Part shown: in pieces, positions 24,681 through 32,820 of the stretch
Numbering within the stretch: the first letter of the stretch is position 1
Layout of the letters: every line of letters starts with the position of its first letter
NCBI GenBank assembly: GCA_018064885.1
Contig: JAGHUI010000009.1
Location: 1-35,806 of the forward strand
Direction of reading: 5' to 3'
Length of the DNA: 35,806 nucleotides
From: Candidatus Minthosoma equi
GTDB lineage: Bacteria; Bacteroidota; Bacteroidia; Bacteroidales; Bacteroidaceae
Position numbers and translations under genes: made by a program
Notes under the pieces: generated by a model
What the model was told of the DNA's origin: nothing
Seen by the model: the letters and a program-made list of their open reading frames with translations, nothing else
The model's database searches: none

Positions 24681-24969
24681 CTTCTTCAATTATAAAGATA
24701 TCCTCATCCTCAGCCTTCATATAGTATCTCTCACGCGCCACAGCCTTCACAGCATCCACATCATTCTTCAGAGCCTCAAGCTGCTGTTTGTCGCTGTTGA
24801 ACTTGCGGTTATAGTTCTCAATCTCAGCTTTCAGACGCGCAATGTCCTGCTGTTGAGAAATGCGGTTAATCAGACAACTGTCACCAACAAACGTAATAAC
24901 ACCAGCAAAGATTGCCAGTGCAACAAAATATCTAACTTTGAAAAGAACCTTTCTTACAGGATGCTTCAT
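24673..24969 (-). CDS. Septum formation initiator (FtsB/DivIC-like)
   Basis: A 98-residue bitopic protein. A short basic N-terminus (MKHPVRKVLFKVR) is followed by one transmembrane helix (about 14-31) and a coiled coil (about 35-75, ISQQQDIARLKAEIENYN). It ends in the family's RERYYMKAEDEDIFIIEE segment, matching the conserved ARE-x-Y-x-x-x-x-E-x-I-Y/F motif. FtsB/DivIC proteins bridge early and late divisome proteins. The TTG six bases upstream is rejected in favour of ATG at 24969. Good promoter upstream (25036-25067). Confidence 0.88.
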   Translation of the reverse strand: MKHPVRKVLFKVRYFVALAIFAGVITFVGDSCLINRISQQQDIARLKAEIENYNRKFNSDKQQLEALKNDVDAVKAVARERYYMKAEDEDIFIIEEDE

Positions 24970-25035
24970 GTCCAATTAACTGTTAATTTCTCACTATATT
25001 GACAAATACATTCAGCCATTATGCCAAACTGCTTG

Positions 25036-25067
25036 CAAAGATAGATTAAAAAACATTAAACGGCAAA
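25036..25067 (-). promoter_or_regulatory. Promoter for the FtsB-like / membrane protein operon
   Basis: Minus strand TTTG (25064-25067), 20-base spacer, TATCTTTG (25036-25043). Confidence 0.75.
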
Positions 25068-25085
25068 TTAAAATCAAAGAATTTA

Positions 25086-25116
25086 TTGTTCAATTCATTT
25101 ATGGTAACTAATTTTG
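25086..25116 (+). promoter_or_regulatory. Promoter for the DUF4923 gene
   Basis: TTG (25086-25088), 20-base spacer, TAATTTTG (25109-25116); leader about 70 bases. Confidence 0.7.
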
Positions 25117-25191
25117 TACGCATTTTGCTAAAAATATAAATAAAAAATCAAAAGAACTGAAGCAAAAACTAAAACTATAAAACTCACAAAT

Positions 25192-25869
25192 ATGAAAAAG
25201 AACATTATCAAGATTGCTCTCATAGCAATGGCAGCAATCACAATGCCTTCAGCAATGAACGCACAGAACAAGGTCGGCGTCAGCGATCTTCTCAACAAAG
25301 CAAAGACTGTAGTAAAGGATGCCCAGACACAGGGCACAGCAACAAACCAAGCTGTAAACACAGCAAAGGATGTGCTCGGCGATCTTCTAGGAACAAAGCC
25401 TGTTACAGAAGCAAGCATCGTTGGCACTTGGAAATACACTCAGCCTTGCGTTGCTTTCGACGGAGAAAACACCCTTTCTAACATCGGCGGCAAGGTGGCA
25501 TCTTCCGGAATTGAGACAAAACTTGCCAATGCCCTCTCTAAGGCAGGCATCACACCAGGCAAAATGACTATTGCTTTCAAGAGCGACAAGACATTCTCTG
25601 CAACCGTTGGCAAGAAGACAACAACAGGAACATACGCCCTCAACGGCAACAATATCACTCTCACATTTAAGAACTCAAAAAAGCCTATCACAGCAAACGT
25701 AAAGAACTCCGCAGGCGTTCTCCAAATTGCCATGAACACAGACAAGCTTCTCAACATTGTCCAGAACGTATCTGCCAACGCATCCGGTTATTCACAGCAG
25801 ATGGCAACCGTATCTGCACTCCTCAACAAGTACAAGGGAATGTATCTCGGTTTGAAGTTCCAGAAGTAA
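25192..25869 (+). CDS. DUF4923 family secreted protein
   Basis: A 225-residue exported protein. The signal peptide covers about 1-24 (ITMPSAMNAQ). A helical segment follows (VSDLLNKAKTVVKDAQ). The conserved DUF4923 beta domain starts at about 75 (SIVGTWKYTQPCVAFDGEN), a lipocalin-like strand pattern with FKSDKTFSATVGKKTTTGTY split over two strands. A C-terminal helix and final strand (MYLGLKFQK) end like an outer-membrane or periplasmic barrel. Function unknown; widespread in Bacteroidales. Monocistronic with its own promoter and strong terminator. Confidence 0.85.
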   Translation: MKKNIIKIALIAMAAITMPSAMNAQNKVGVSDLLNKAKTVVKDAQTQGTATNQAVNTAKDVLGDLLGTKPVTEASIVGTWKYTQPCVAFDGENTLSNIGGKVASSGIETKLANALSKAGITPGKMTIAFKSDKTFSATVGKKTTTGTYALNGNNITLTFKNSKKPITANVKNSAGVLQIAMNTDKLLNIVQNVSANASGYSQQMATVSALLNKYKGMYLGLKFQK

Positions 25870-25897
25870 ACAAAAACAACTCATATATTAACATATA

Positions 25898-25942
25898 AAC
25901 ATGAAGCAGTTAAGCATCCTCGCCTAACTGCTTCATGTTTTT
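25898..25942 (+). terminator. Terminator after the DUF4923 gene
   Basis: AACATGAAGCAGTTA (25898-25912) pairs perfectly with TAACTGCTTCATGTT (25925-25939), followed by T residues. Confidence 0.9.
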
Positions 25943-25958
25943 CTTTCAAGAACAATCA

Positions 25959-27248
25959 TCACTTTATAGTCACCTTGACAGGATTAGTAATGTTTTCTTT
26001 CCAATCTTTCATGTAGTCAAACCACTCTTTTGATGTGTGATAGCTGTCAGTTTCTTCTTTAGCACAACAGAAAGTGAGCCAATAGTGGAACTCTCGATCT
26101 ACTGGCTGAATGGCATAAATGTAGTTAATGTCATCTTCCTTTTGGTCACGAATGTATTGCTTTGGCACATAGACAGCCATGCCTATTGCTTCTGGCCCCC
26201 AGAGCTGCTTCTTGCCCATGTCTGGATAGTCGCATCCCCATGAAGCTGCGACACCATCTGGAGTGATGTAGCCAGCAGGTGTGTGTCCAAGGCGAACAGA
26301 ATCATCTGCAGTAACGCCAACCTTCTGAACACCAGTACAGAACTGATTATATGCATGGTTTGGTTGTTCACTGAATTGTACATCAACCTTGACATCGCGG
26401 TGACCTGCACAAAGTGTGTAGCGCTGACGCACATCATAACGCCCAGCAGGCTTGCCTGGCACATCAGAAGGATTGAGCATGCCAAGGTCATAGACCTCCA
26501 CAACCGTGCGCAGAGGTCCTGTAGTAACAATATGCTCACCACGAGTGTCAACTACATCGCCTGTCCAATTCTCTGGCTCACCATCACGGAAACGCTTGAA
26601 CGATCCGCAACCAATGGCTTTACCTGCCCAGAGGACATCTGTGCCATAGCCTTCTGCAAGTTGTTCTGCAGTTGTGTAGAACTGAGTTGTTGCTATCTCA
26701 AGCTGTTTCTTTTTCTTGCCATAGAGATCTATGTTCTGGCGCTCGTCAAAGTAGATGCGATAGCCCACATACTCAGATTCTATGGTGATTCCGTGCATGT
26801 AGATATCGTTGTAGATATTCGTCTTGCCCGGAGCCTCAACACGACTCACATCAGGATGCAAATCTTTCTTGTCACGAATCTGCAACGCTGTGTAAATGCG
26901 CGGTACGACAGCTGCAACATCCTGCTGCTGAGGGACTTCATCCGTTAGAGTCACGGTAAATGTTTTCTTCTCTTTGGCACGAATGTCTGTTAGAAAGAAA
27001 AGTTCATCCTTGCAATAATCGCCATCCATGTCGTCAAGCTGTACAGGAACCAGCTTTCCATTATCTTTAACAGCAGCATGGGCAACCTGAAAATTGAGTG
27101 CAGGCACATCCTTCAACTGAATGGTCACAGGCTCGTCCTTGCGATCAATCTTGCTATCGTTATGTATGTTAATTTGTACCGTGAGGCTTTCTGCAGACAT
27201 GCCGAGGAAAGCCATTGCGCAGAGGGCGCTTACGAAAATTCTTTTCAT
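25959..27248 (-). CDS. DUF4861 family secreted protein
   Basis: A 429-residue exported protein with a signal peptide at about 1-19 (FLGMSAES). The body fits DUF4861, a beta-sandwich family found in polysaccharide-use loci of Bacteroidetes. Recognisable stretches are VQLDDMDGDYCKDELFFL, ESEYVGYRIYFDERQNIDLYGK, GCGSFKRF and GPEAIGMAVYVPK. It may bind or process uronic-acid- or rhamnose-type glycans, but no activity can be read here. It is divergent from the broken GH43 gene, 170 bases away; the pair looks like a remnant of a glycan-use locus without SusC/SusD in the window. Confidence 0.82.
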   Translation of the reverse strand: MKRIFVSALCAMAFLGMSAESLTVQINIHNDSKIDRKDEPVTIQLKDVPALNFQVAHAAVKDNGKLVPVQLDDMDGDYCKDELFFLTDIRAKEKKTFTVTLTDEVPQQQDVAAVVPRIYTALQIRDKKDLHPDVSRVEAPGKTNIYNDIYMHGITIESEYVGYRIYFDERQNIDLYGKKKKQLEIATTQFYTTAEQLAEGYGTDVLWAGKAIGCGSFKRFRDGEPENWTGDVVDTRGEHIVTTGPLRTVVEVYDLGMLNPSDVPGKPAGRYDVRQRYTLCAGHRDVKVDVQFSEQPNHAYNQFCTGVQKVGVTADDSVRLGHTPAGYITPDGVAASWGCDYPDMGKKQLWGPEAIGMAVYVPKQYIRDQKEDDINYIYAIQPVDREFHYWLTFCCAKEETDSYHTSKEWFDYMKDWKENITNPVKVTIK

Positions 27249-27278
27249 TGTCCAGTTAGTAAGTAATTGATTTCGCTA

Positions 27279-27286
27279 CAAATTTA
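27279..27286 (-). promoter_or_regulatory. Possible -7 box of the DUF4861 gene
   Basis: Minus-strand TAAATTTG; no clear -33 element. Confidence 0.35.
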
Positions 27287-27337
27287 CAAAGAAAAAAGAC
27301 ACATATTTCCTTTTTCACTTATTTTCTATCATAATAA

Positions 27338-27368
27338 TTGCAAAACAAGGAAAATTAGTGTACTTTTG
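27338..27368 (+). promoter_or_regulatory. Promoter of the GH43 pseudogene
   Basis: TTG (27338-27340), 20-base spacer, TACTTTTG (27361-27368). The promoter seems intact although the gene is broken. Confidence 0.7.
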
Positions 27369-27418
27369 TCTGCAAAAAACATTTTTACTAAGCTATAACA
27401 TTACAAAACGAAAAACTT

Positions 27419-28383
27419 ATGAAGAGATTTTTTCTGACTTTTGCAATCCTTTGCATGACGCTTGCTGGTTTTGCAAAGAAAAATCAATGGACAACAATTA
27501 CTAACGGTACGCTATGGTACGACACCGAAGGCAAAGTGGTGCAGGCTTCCTATTGGTAGGCGACACATGGTACATGATTGGCGAGGATCGCGGCAATTCT
27601 TGGCATCCCGATGTGAACATGTATTCATCAAAGGACTTGCAGCATTGGAAGTTCGAGGCTAAGATAATCGAGAATGGAGTGACTCACCCAGGATTGGGCA
27701 AAGACAGATTCATTGAGCGTCCTAAACTTCTTTATAACAAGAAGACAAAGCAGTACGTTGTCTGGTGCCATTGGGAGGGCAAAAACTATGGTGCAAGCGA
27801 GGCTGGTATCTTCTATGCAGACAACATCACCGGCCCTTACAAGTTCCACAAAGGCGAGCGCCCGCTGAACGTGAAGAGCCGTGACTGCAACGTGTTTGTT
27901 GATGATGACGGCACTGCATATTTCATCTCAACTATCGACGAGAACCAGCATCTTGGATTCTTCACATTGTCAGACGATTACCTTGAGGCAAAGGACTGCA
28001 AATGGCTGTTCAAGGGCATGCGCAGAGAAGCACCTGCAATAGTGAAGGTAGATGGCGTTTACTACATGCTTTCTTCGGCTTGCACAGGTTGGGATCCAAA
28101 CCAATGCATGCTCTCCTACTCTACCAATATGCTTGACGGATGGAGCAAACTCGAACCTATTGGCGACCGCATCGCCTACGACACTCAAGCAGCTTCAATC
28201 CTCACAATCAAAGGCACAAAGCAGACAACTTATCTCTACGTTGGCGACCGCTGGATGGATCCAGATCTGCCTCAGTCAAAGACAATCATCTTCCCTCTCG
28301 TGTTCAAGGATGGAAAGTGCGAGATTGTACCTTTGGATAAGTTTGAGATTAACTACAAGACAGGAGAATGGAGAGAACTGTAA
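27419..28383 (+). pseudogene. GH43-family glycoside hydrolase, frameshifted near the N-terminus
   Basis: Translation from ATG at 27419 gives a signal peptide and the start of a GH43 protein (...ITNGTLWYDTEGKVVQA), then hits TAG at 27557-27559. The rest continues in another frame from about 27538 (GAGFLLVGDTWYMIGEDRG) to 28383. The galactan-type GH43 landmarks are present: FIERPKLLYNKKTKQYVVW with the conserved Glu, DCNVFVDDDGTAYFI, and SSACTGWDPN. Related enzymes read ...(I/V)xAHG(A/G)G at the break. The nine bases GGTGCAGGC (27538-27546) encode VQA in one frame and GAG in the other, as expected if 13 bases were lost between two copies of this 9-mer. It would have been about 320 residues, secreted. 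Sequencing error cannot be excluded. Confidence 0.82.
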
Positions 28384-28411
28384 AAAGTTAAGAGTTAACG
28401 AAAGAATACAG

Positions 28412-28449
28412 AAAAGCGCTGCCGAACAAGTTGTACGGTAGCGCTTTTT
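28412..28449. terminator. Bidirectional terminator between GH43 and cysK
   Basis: AAAAGCGCTGCCG (28412-28424) pairs with CGGTAGCGCTTTT (28436-28448) with one G-T wobble position; A and T tracts lie on both sides. Confidence 0.85.
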
Positions 28450-28474
28450 GTATTATTTATACTGTTGCCACAAA

Positions 28475-29404
28475 TCACTCATCAAGCAATGCTGTGGAGA
28501 GGTAGCGTTCGCCTGTATCTGGGAGAAGCACAACAATATTCTTGCCAGCAAACTCAGGACGCTGTGCTACGACTGATGCTGCATAAGCGGCTGCTCCAGA
28601 AGAGATTCCCACAAACACACCTTCCTCTTTAGCAAGAGAGCGAGCTGTTGCGAAAGCATCTTCATTGGCTACAGGAAGAATCTCGTCAATAACTTCACGG
28701 TTGAAGTTCTTTGGCACAAAACCTGCACCGATACCCTGAATCTTATGAGCGCCTGATGGATTGCCTGAAAGAACTGCGCTTGTAGCTGGCTCAACAGCAA
28801 CAACATACACGTTTGGATTGTGTGCCTTGAGTGCCTTGGCTGTACCGCTGACAGTACCGCCTGTACCAACGCCTGCCACGAACACATCGACCTTACCGTC
28901 TGAATCCTGCCAAATCTCATTACCAGTAGTTTCCTCATGAATCTTTGGGTTTGCTGCATTCTCAAACTGCTGAAGAATGACTGCACCTGGTGTGTTGTCG
29001 CGAAGCTCTTCTGCCTTGGCAATAGCACCCTTCATGCCTGCGCTGCCTGGTGTGAGCACGATTTCTGTTCCGTACGCCTGAGCAAGCTTGCGGCGCTCAA
29101 TGCTCATGGTTTCAGGCATTGTAAGTATCACCTTATAGCCGCGTACTGCCCCAACGAGCGAAAGGCCTACACCTGTGTTTCCGCTGGTTGGCTCAATGAT
29201 TGTGCCACCTGGCTTGAGGATGCCATTCTTCTCTGCATCAAGAATCATAGACAGAGCAATACGGTCTTTCACGCTGCCACCTGGATTAAAATACTCTACC
29301 TTTGCAATGATATTTGCATTGATGTTTCTCTTTGACGCAAATGTGCTGAGCTGCACAAGCGGAGTGTGACCGATAAGGTCTGTAATCTTACTGTAGATTG
29401 CCAT
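28475..29404 (-). CDS. cysK: Cysteine synthase A (O-acetylserine sulfhydrylase)
   Basis: A 309-residue fold-type II PLP enzyme that makes cysteine from O-acetylserine and sulfide. The PLP lysine is Lys46 in PGGSVKDR. The substrate loop TSGNTG is at about 73-78. The phosphate-binding glycine loop is GVGTGGTVSG. The C-terminal SSGAA binds the pyridine nitrogen. The N-terminus LIGHTPLVQL is typical of CysK. Monocistronic, with a good promoter and shared terminator. A cystathionine beta-synthase is unlikely given the short length and lack of a CBS domain. Confidence 0.95.
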   Translation of the reverse strand: MAIYSKITDLIGHTPLVQLSTFASKRNINANIIAKVEYFNPGGSVKDRIALSMILDAEKNGILKPGGTIIEPTSGNTGVGLSLVGAVRGYKVILTMPETMSIERRKLAQAYGTEIVLTPGSAGMKGAIAKAEELRDNTPGAVILQQFENAANPKIHEETTGNEIWQDSDGKVDVFVAGVGTGGTVSGTAKALKAHNPNVYVVAVEPATSAVLSGNPSGAHKIQGIGAGFVPKNFNREVIDEILPVANEDAFATARSLAKEEGVFVGISSGAAAYAASVVAQRPEFAGKNIVVLLPDTGERYLSTALLDE

Positions 29405-29451
29405 AGTTATATAAGTTATTAGTGTTAATGCTTTTGTTTTGTTTGACGCTG

Positions 29452-29484
29452 CAAAGTTACGACTATTTCTCTATTCATTCCAAA
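29452..29484 (-). promoter_or_regulatory. cysK promoter
   Basis: Minus strand TTTG (29481-29484), 21-base spacer, TAACTTTG (29452-29459). Confidence 0.72.
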
Positions 29485-29590
29485 CGAAACGCAAAATAAA
29501 GAAAAACTTACTGCTACATGCCACTTTACAGTAGATATATTCTACACCAGCATTACATTCAACACTTTTGGCAGAATTTTGTTCTTATGC

Positions 29591-30484
29591 CTATTTCACC
29601 TCGCCAAAGTAGTGTGTATCGGCAAGTTTGAGGAGGTACTGACCGTACTGATTCTTGATCATTGGCTGGGCAAGTTCACGAAGCTTTTCTGTGCTGATCC
29701 AACCCTGCTTGTAGGCAATTCCTTCAAGACATCCGATCTTCAAGCCTGTGCGCTTTTCCAGAACTTCAATGAATGTTGAAGCCTCTGAAAGTGAGTCATG
29801 CGTGCCAGTGTCAAGCCAAGCAAAGCCACGGCCAAGTAGCTGAACCTTAAGATTACTCTCATCAAGGAACGCCTGGTTGACAGTTGTGATTTCCAGCTCA
29901 CCACGTGGAGAAGGCTTTATGTTCTTAGCAATCTCGACAACCTTATTTGGATAGAAATAAAGACCAACAACAGCAAAGTTGCTCTTTGGCTCCTTTGGCT
30001 TTTCCTCAATAGAAAGGCAGTTACCCTCACTATCAAACTCAGCAACGCCATAACGCTCTGGATCGCTCACCCAATATCCGAATACGCTCGCCTTGCCCTG
30101 AGCAGCATTGGCAACGCACTCCTTAAGCATGCCTGAGAATCCGCGACCGTGGAAAATGTTGTCGCCGAGAACGAGACAAACATCATCATTGCCCACAAAC
30201 TTCTCACCGATGATGAACGCCTGAGCAAGTCCATCAGGAGAAGGCTGTTCAGCATATTCAAAATGCACACCGTAATCGCTGCCATCACCAAGCAGACGCT
30301 TGAAGCCTGGCAAATCATAAGGAGTGGAAATGATGAGGATTTCACGAATACCAGCAAGCATAAGCACGCTGATTGGGTAGTAAACCATTGGTTTGTCGAA
30401 AATTGGAATGAGCTGCTTGCTCACACCCTTTGTGATTGGGTAGAGACGAGTGCCGCTACCACCTGCTAAAACTATTCCTTTCAT
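29591..30484 (-). CDS. rfbA: Glucose-1-phosphate thymidylyltransferase
   Basis: A 297-residue nucleotidyltransferase that makes dTDP-glucose, the first step to dTDP-rhamnose. The N-terminal nucleotide-binding stretch is [19 protein letters not shown], followed by the sugar-phosphate segment [26 protein letters not shown] and the C-terminal [11 protein letters not shown] are also typical of RmlA. Length is standard. The other rml genes are not in the window to the left, and the next gene to the right is unrelated, so it is a solitary copy with its own promoter. Confidence 0.96.
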   Translation of the reverse strand: MKGIVLAGGSGTRLYPITKGVSKQLIPIFDKPMVYYPISVLMLAGIREILIISTPYDLPGFKRLLGDGSDYGVHFEYAEQPSPDGLAQAFIIGEKFVGNDDVCLVLGDNIFHGRGFSGMLKECVANAAQGKASVFGYWVSDPERYGVAEFDSEGNCLSIEEKPKEPKSNFAVVGLYFYPNKVVEIAKNIKPSPRGELEITTVNQAFLDESNLKVQLLGRGFAWLDTGTHDSLSEASTFIEVLEKRTGLKIGCLEGIAYKQGWISTEKLRELAQPMIKNQYGQYLLKLADTHYFGEVK

Positions 30485-30544
30485 ATTATTAGCTGTTAAA
30501 GATAATTGTCAAATTGTTTAACGTAATTATCATTACCGAATTTG

Positions 30545-30576
30545 CAAAGGTAAGACAATTTAACATACCTTGCAAA
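30545..30576 (-). promoter_or_regulatory. rfbA: rfbA promoter
   Basis: Minus strand TTTG (30573-30576), 20-base spacer, TACCTTTG (30545-30552); leader about 55 bases. Confidence 0.75.
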
Positions 30577-30624
30577 CTTTCCATTTAATAATACAAAAAA
30601 ACATCAATATAATTCCCTTTTTTC

Positions 30625-30655
30625 TTGCTTTTATCAAATAAAAGTAGTATCTTTG
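30625..30655 (+). promoter_or_regulatory. Promoter of the orphan RNA
   Basis: TTG (30625-30627), exactly 20 bases, TATCTTTG (30648-30655). It points right into a stretch without an annotated gene on that strand until 31621. Confidence 0.7.
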
Positions 30656-30661
30656 TATAGC

Positions 30662-30809
30662 TAAGTAAGGGCATAAGCCTATCCTTGTACTTCACTTCAC
30701 ATATTTTATATATAAGGATATGCATTTTCATTAAGGGAGGAATGGGTTGAGATTCGGCAATCAAGATTATAGCAGCGGCGCTGGGGAGACCAGCGTCGCT
30801 TACTTTTTG
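30662..30809 (+). ncRNA. Candidate small non-coding RNA, about 150 nt
   Basis: A full transcription unit lies in the gap between rfbA and the VWA gene: a consensus promoter (30625-30655), about 110 bases of body, and a strong intrinsic terminator (30774-30809). No ATG-started ORF longer than four codons exists in it; a TTG-started 31-codon frame runs through the terminator and is not convincing. Possible folding: AAGTAAGG near 30664 with CCTTGTACTT near 30689, or instead TATCCTT with AAGGATA (ending near 30722), two exclusive pairings of the same CCTT; then TTGAGATT-CGGC-AATCAA. The start site is inferred as about 7 bases after the -7 box. Not recognised as 6S, SRP RNA, tmRNA or RNase P RNA. 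Confidence 0.6.
30774..30809 (+). terminator. Terminator of the orphan RNA
   Basis: AGCGGCGCTGG (30774-30784) pairs with CCAGCGTCGCT (30790-30800) at 10 of 11 positions around GGAGA, followed by TACTTTTT. The T tract is only on the plus side, so it serves the plus-strand RNA rather than the convergent VWA gene. Confidence 0.85.
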
Positions 30810-30818
30810 TATATTCTA

Positions 30819-31466
30819 TTAAGATTCTTCGTCAAAGTATGAGCCTGTTGGCATTGCGCAGTCGCAGCATACCATCATGTTGTAGCGCTCACGGCTTTTG
30901 CGCTCCTTGGCAAACATTCTGGCGGTTGACTCTTTGTCTTCGGTGAAAGCAAGGTGGTTGTCAATTGCCATTGATCCTGCCATACCTTCTACATCGAGGT
31001 TGTCTGTGCCGATGAGGGTGAATGTCCAGCCTTGCTTCTTGAGTTTCTCGATGAGTGTCTTGACCATCTTGAGATTGTATTCCTCTGAGCAGTTCTCTTC
31101 ACCATCGGTGATGATGGTCACAAGGACATTGTCGTCTGCCTCTGTCTGCGCATTCATCTTGGCTATTCCCTTGCCGATAGCATCGTAGAGAGGGGTTGCT
31201 GCGCATGGGTTGTACTGCTTCATTGTCAATGGAGAAGCTTCATCGGCGTTGATGTTGTCGTAATGAAGCTTGAAGTGATTGCTGTCGAATGTGATCAGGG
31301 TGATTCTCTGCTCCATGTCTGGATGTGCCTTCTGCATCTTCTGACAAGTGGTGATTGTCTCGTTGATGCCTGCGAGTGCTTCTCTGTGGATAACGCTCAT
31401 GCTACCTGATTCATCTACGATTACGAGGTTATATACTCTCTTTGCTGTGTTGTTCTGAGTTTCCAT
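30819..31466 (-). CDS. VWA-domain protein with intact MIDAS
   Basis: A 215-residue cytoplasmic protein consisting of one von Willebrand A domain. The metal site is complete: DESGSM (Asp18, Ser20, Ser22), Thr91 in AATPLYDAIG, and Asp121 in IITDGEENCS. A helical C-terminus carries MVCCDCAMPTG, a Cys-rich patch that might bind metal. No signal peptide or membrane segment. ATG at 31466 gives METQNNTAKR; the longer frame from 31538 starts with low-complexity leader sequence and is rejected. It resembles TerY-like VWA proteins in size. It is divergent from the sigma/macro fusion gene (154 bases between starts), suggesting a shared regulatory unit. Function unknown. Confidence 0.82.
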   Translation of the reverse strand: METQNNTAKRVYNLVIVDESGSMSVIHREALAGINETITTCQKMQKAHPDMEQRITLITFDSNHFKLHYDNINADEASPLTMKQYNPCAATPLYDAIGKGIAKMNAQTEADDNVLVTIITDGEENCSEEYNLKMVKTLIEKLKKQGWTFTLIGTDNLDVEGMAGSMAIDNHLAFTEDKESTARMFAKERKSRERYNMMVCCDCAMPTGSYFDEES

Positions 31467-31566
31467 AATTTTCTTGTTTTTTAGATGTTGAACATTGTTT
31501 TGTAAGACGTCTTTATACATTAAGAAGATAAAAAACATAAAAAATTAAGCAGATGATTGAAAAAAG

Positions 31567-31598
31567 TTGATTTTTTTCGTTGAAAAGCATTACCTTTG
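31567..31598 (+). promoter_or_regulatory. Promoter of the sigma/macro fusion gene
   Basis: TTG (31567-31569), 21-base spacer, TACCTTTG (31591-31598), 22 bases before the ATG. It rules out the upstream frame extension as coding. Confidence 0.72.
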
Positions 31599-31620
31599 TG
31601 GCGTTGCAAAACGGTTAAAT

Positions 31621-32703
31621 ATGAAATATACAGATAATTACATAATAGACGGCTTCCGTTCTTTCGACCCCGAAATAACCAAAGAATATTTCTATGGCTA
31701 CTGTCGTCGCGCGTACAATATCTATGATCATAAGTACCAGCTGCGAAACAAAACAGGACTGGACTTCTACTCGCTGGCTCATGAGTATTACATCCATCTG
31801 CTGAAACATGACTTCAAGCCGCTTTTGGACAAGCCAAAGGACATGAGGCTTTCTTCCTGGATGACTCAGGGGTTCCACTTTGTTGTTCTTGATGCTCTCA
31901 AGGCTTACAACAAGGAGTTTGAGCATCAGGCAGACGAAGCTGCTGACGTGGTGCTGGAATATGTGCGCTCTACCGACAAAGAAGAGGGCATGCTGTTCCA
32001 TGTAGCAGAGGCTGTGGCAACGTTCTATCATGACCGCATAATGCCAGAGATTGCTCACATGATATTCTATGCCGGATTCAAGCAGAAAGAGGTGGCAGAA
32101 CGGTTGGGCATGACTCCTGCAGCAATCAATCAAAGATACAAGAAGATGATGGAAGAGGTGGTTACTCCTTTCATTATAGAAAACTACGGAAAGGGCTTGT
32201 ACACAGGAAAGATGGCTGTCTGCAAGGATATGGCAGAACCATGCTCAGCTTCTTCTTATGCTCCAATGGACGGAATGCTCTTCGAATGTACAATATCAAA
32301 AGAATCAACATCTATGGACAAGAAACGTATCACACCTTATTTTATTTCTACTCTCAAGCCGAACGAGATATTTGTTTTCGGTTCAAATCTTCAGGGCATT
32401 CACGCAGGCGGCGCAGCACGCATGGCACGCACAAACTTCGGTGCCGTCATGGGCAATGGTGTCGGAATGCAGGGACAATCGTATGCCATTCCAACCATGC
32501 AAGGCGGCGTTGAAACGATCAAGCCGTACGTGGATGATTTCATCGCATTCGCCTCTCAGCATCCAGAGCTCAACTTCCTCGTGACTCCTATAGGCTGCGG
32601 TATTGCAGGCTTTGAACCAGAGGACATCGCTCCCCTATTAGCAGCAGCAAAGAATGTTGAAAACATATCATTGCCTGAGAATTTCTGGGATGTGATAGAA
32701 TAA
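31621..32703 (+). CDS. Sigma-70-like factor fused to a macro-like (A1S_2505-type) domain
   Basis: A 360-residue two-part protein. Residues about 1-190 look like a Bacteroidetes sigma-70-family factor: a region-2-like segment (DFYSLAHEYYIHLLKHDFKP, then SSWMTQGFHFVVLDALKAYNKE) and a region-4-like helix-turn-helix (GFKQKEVAERLGMTPAAINQRYKK). A linker (about 191-231) follows. Residues 232-360 match a macro-domain-like phage/accessory protein family: NEIFVFGSNLQGIHAGGAA, GVGMQGQSYAIPT and FLVTPIGCGIAGF, consistent with binding ADP-ribose or a related ligand. An internal ATG at 32314 begins exactly where the stand-alone macro protein would start, so a separate product from internal initiation is possible. 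Divergent from the VWA gene. Confidence 0.72.
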   Translation: MKYTDNYIIDGFRSFDPEITKEYFYGYCRRAYNIYDHKYQLRNKTGLDFYSLAHEYYIHLLKHDFKPLLDKPKDMRLSSWMTQGFHFVVLDALKAYNKEFEHQADEAADVVLEYVRSTDKEEGMLFHVAEAVATFYHDRIMPEIAHMIFYAGFKQKEVAERLGMTPAAINQRYKKMMEEVVTPFIIENYGKGLYTGKMAVCKDMAEPCSASSYAPMDGMLFECTISKESTSMDKKRITPYFISTLKPNEIFVFGSNLQGIHAGGAARMARTNFGAVMGNGVGMQGQSYAIPTMQGGVETIKPYVDDFIAFASQHPELNFLVTPIGCGIAGFEPEDIAPLLAAAKNVENISLPENFWDVIE

Positions 32704-32731
32704 AAGATTTGCATCTAAACACCCAAAACAA

Positions 32732-32761
32732 GCGGCAGCTAATCTCACGATCAGCTGCCGC
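32732..32761. terminator. Hairpin between the fusion gene and amt (probable terminator)
   Basis: A perfect 9-bp stem GCGGCAGCT (32732-32740) with AGCTGCCGC (32753-32761). T tracts are weak on both sides, so efficiency is uncertain. Confidence 0.55.
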
Positions 32762-32820
32762 CACTTTCAACAATAATAATATGCGTAGCGTGTATAATGC
32801 TAATGCAAATTTACCTATGA

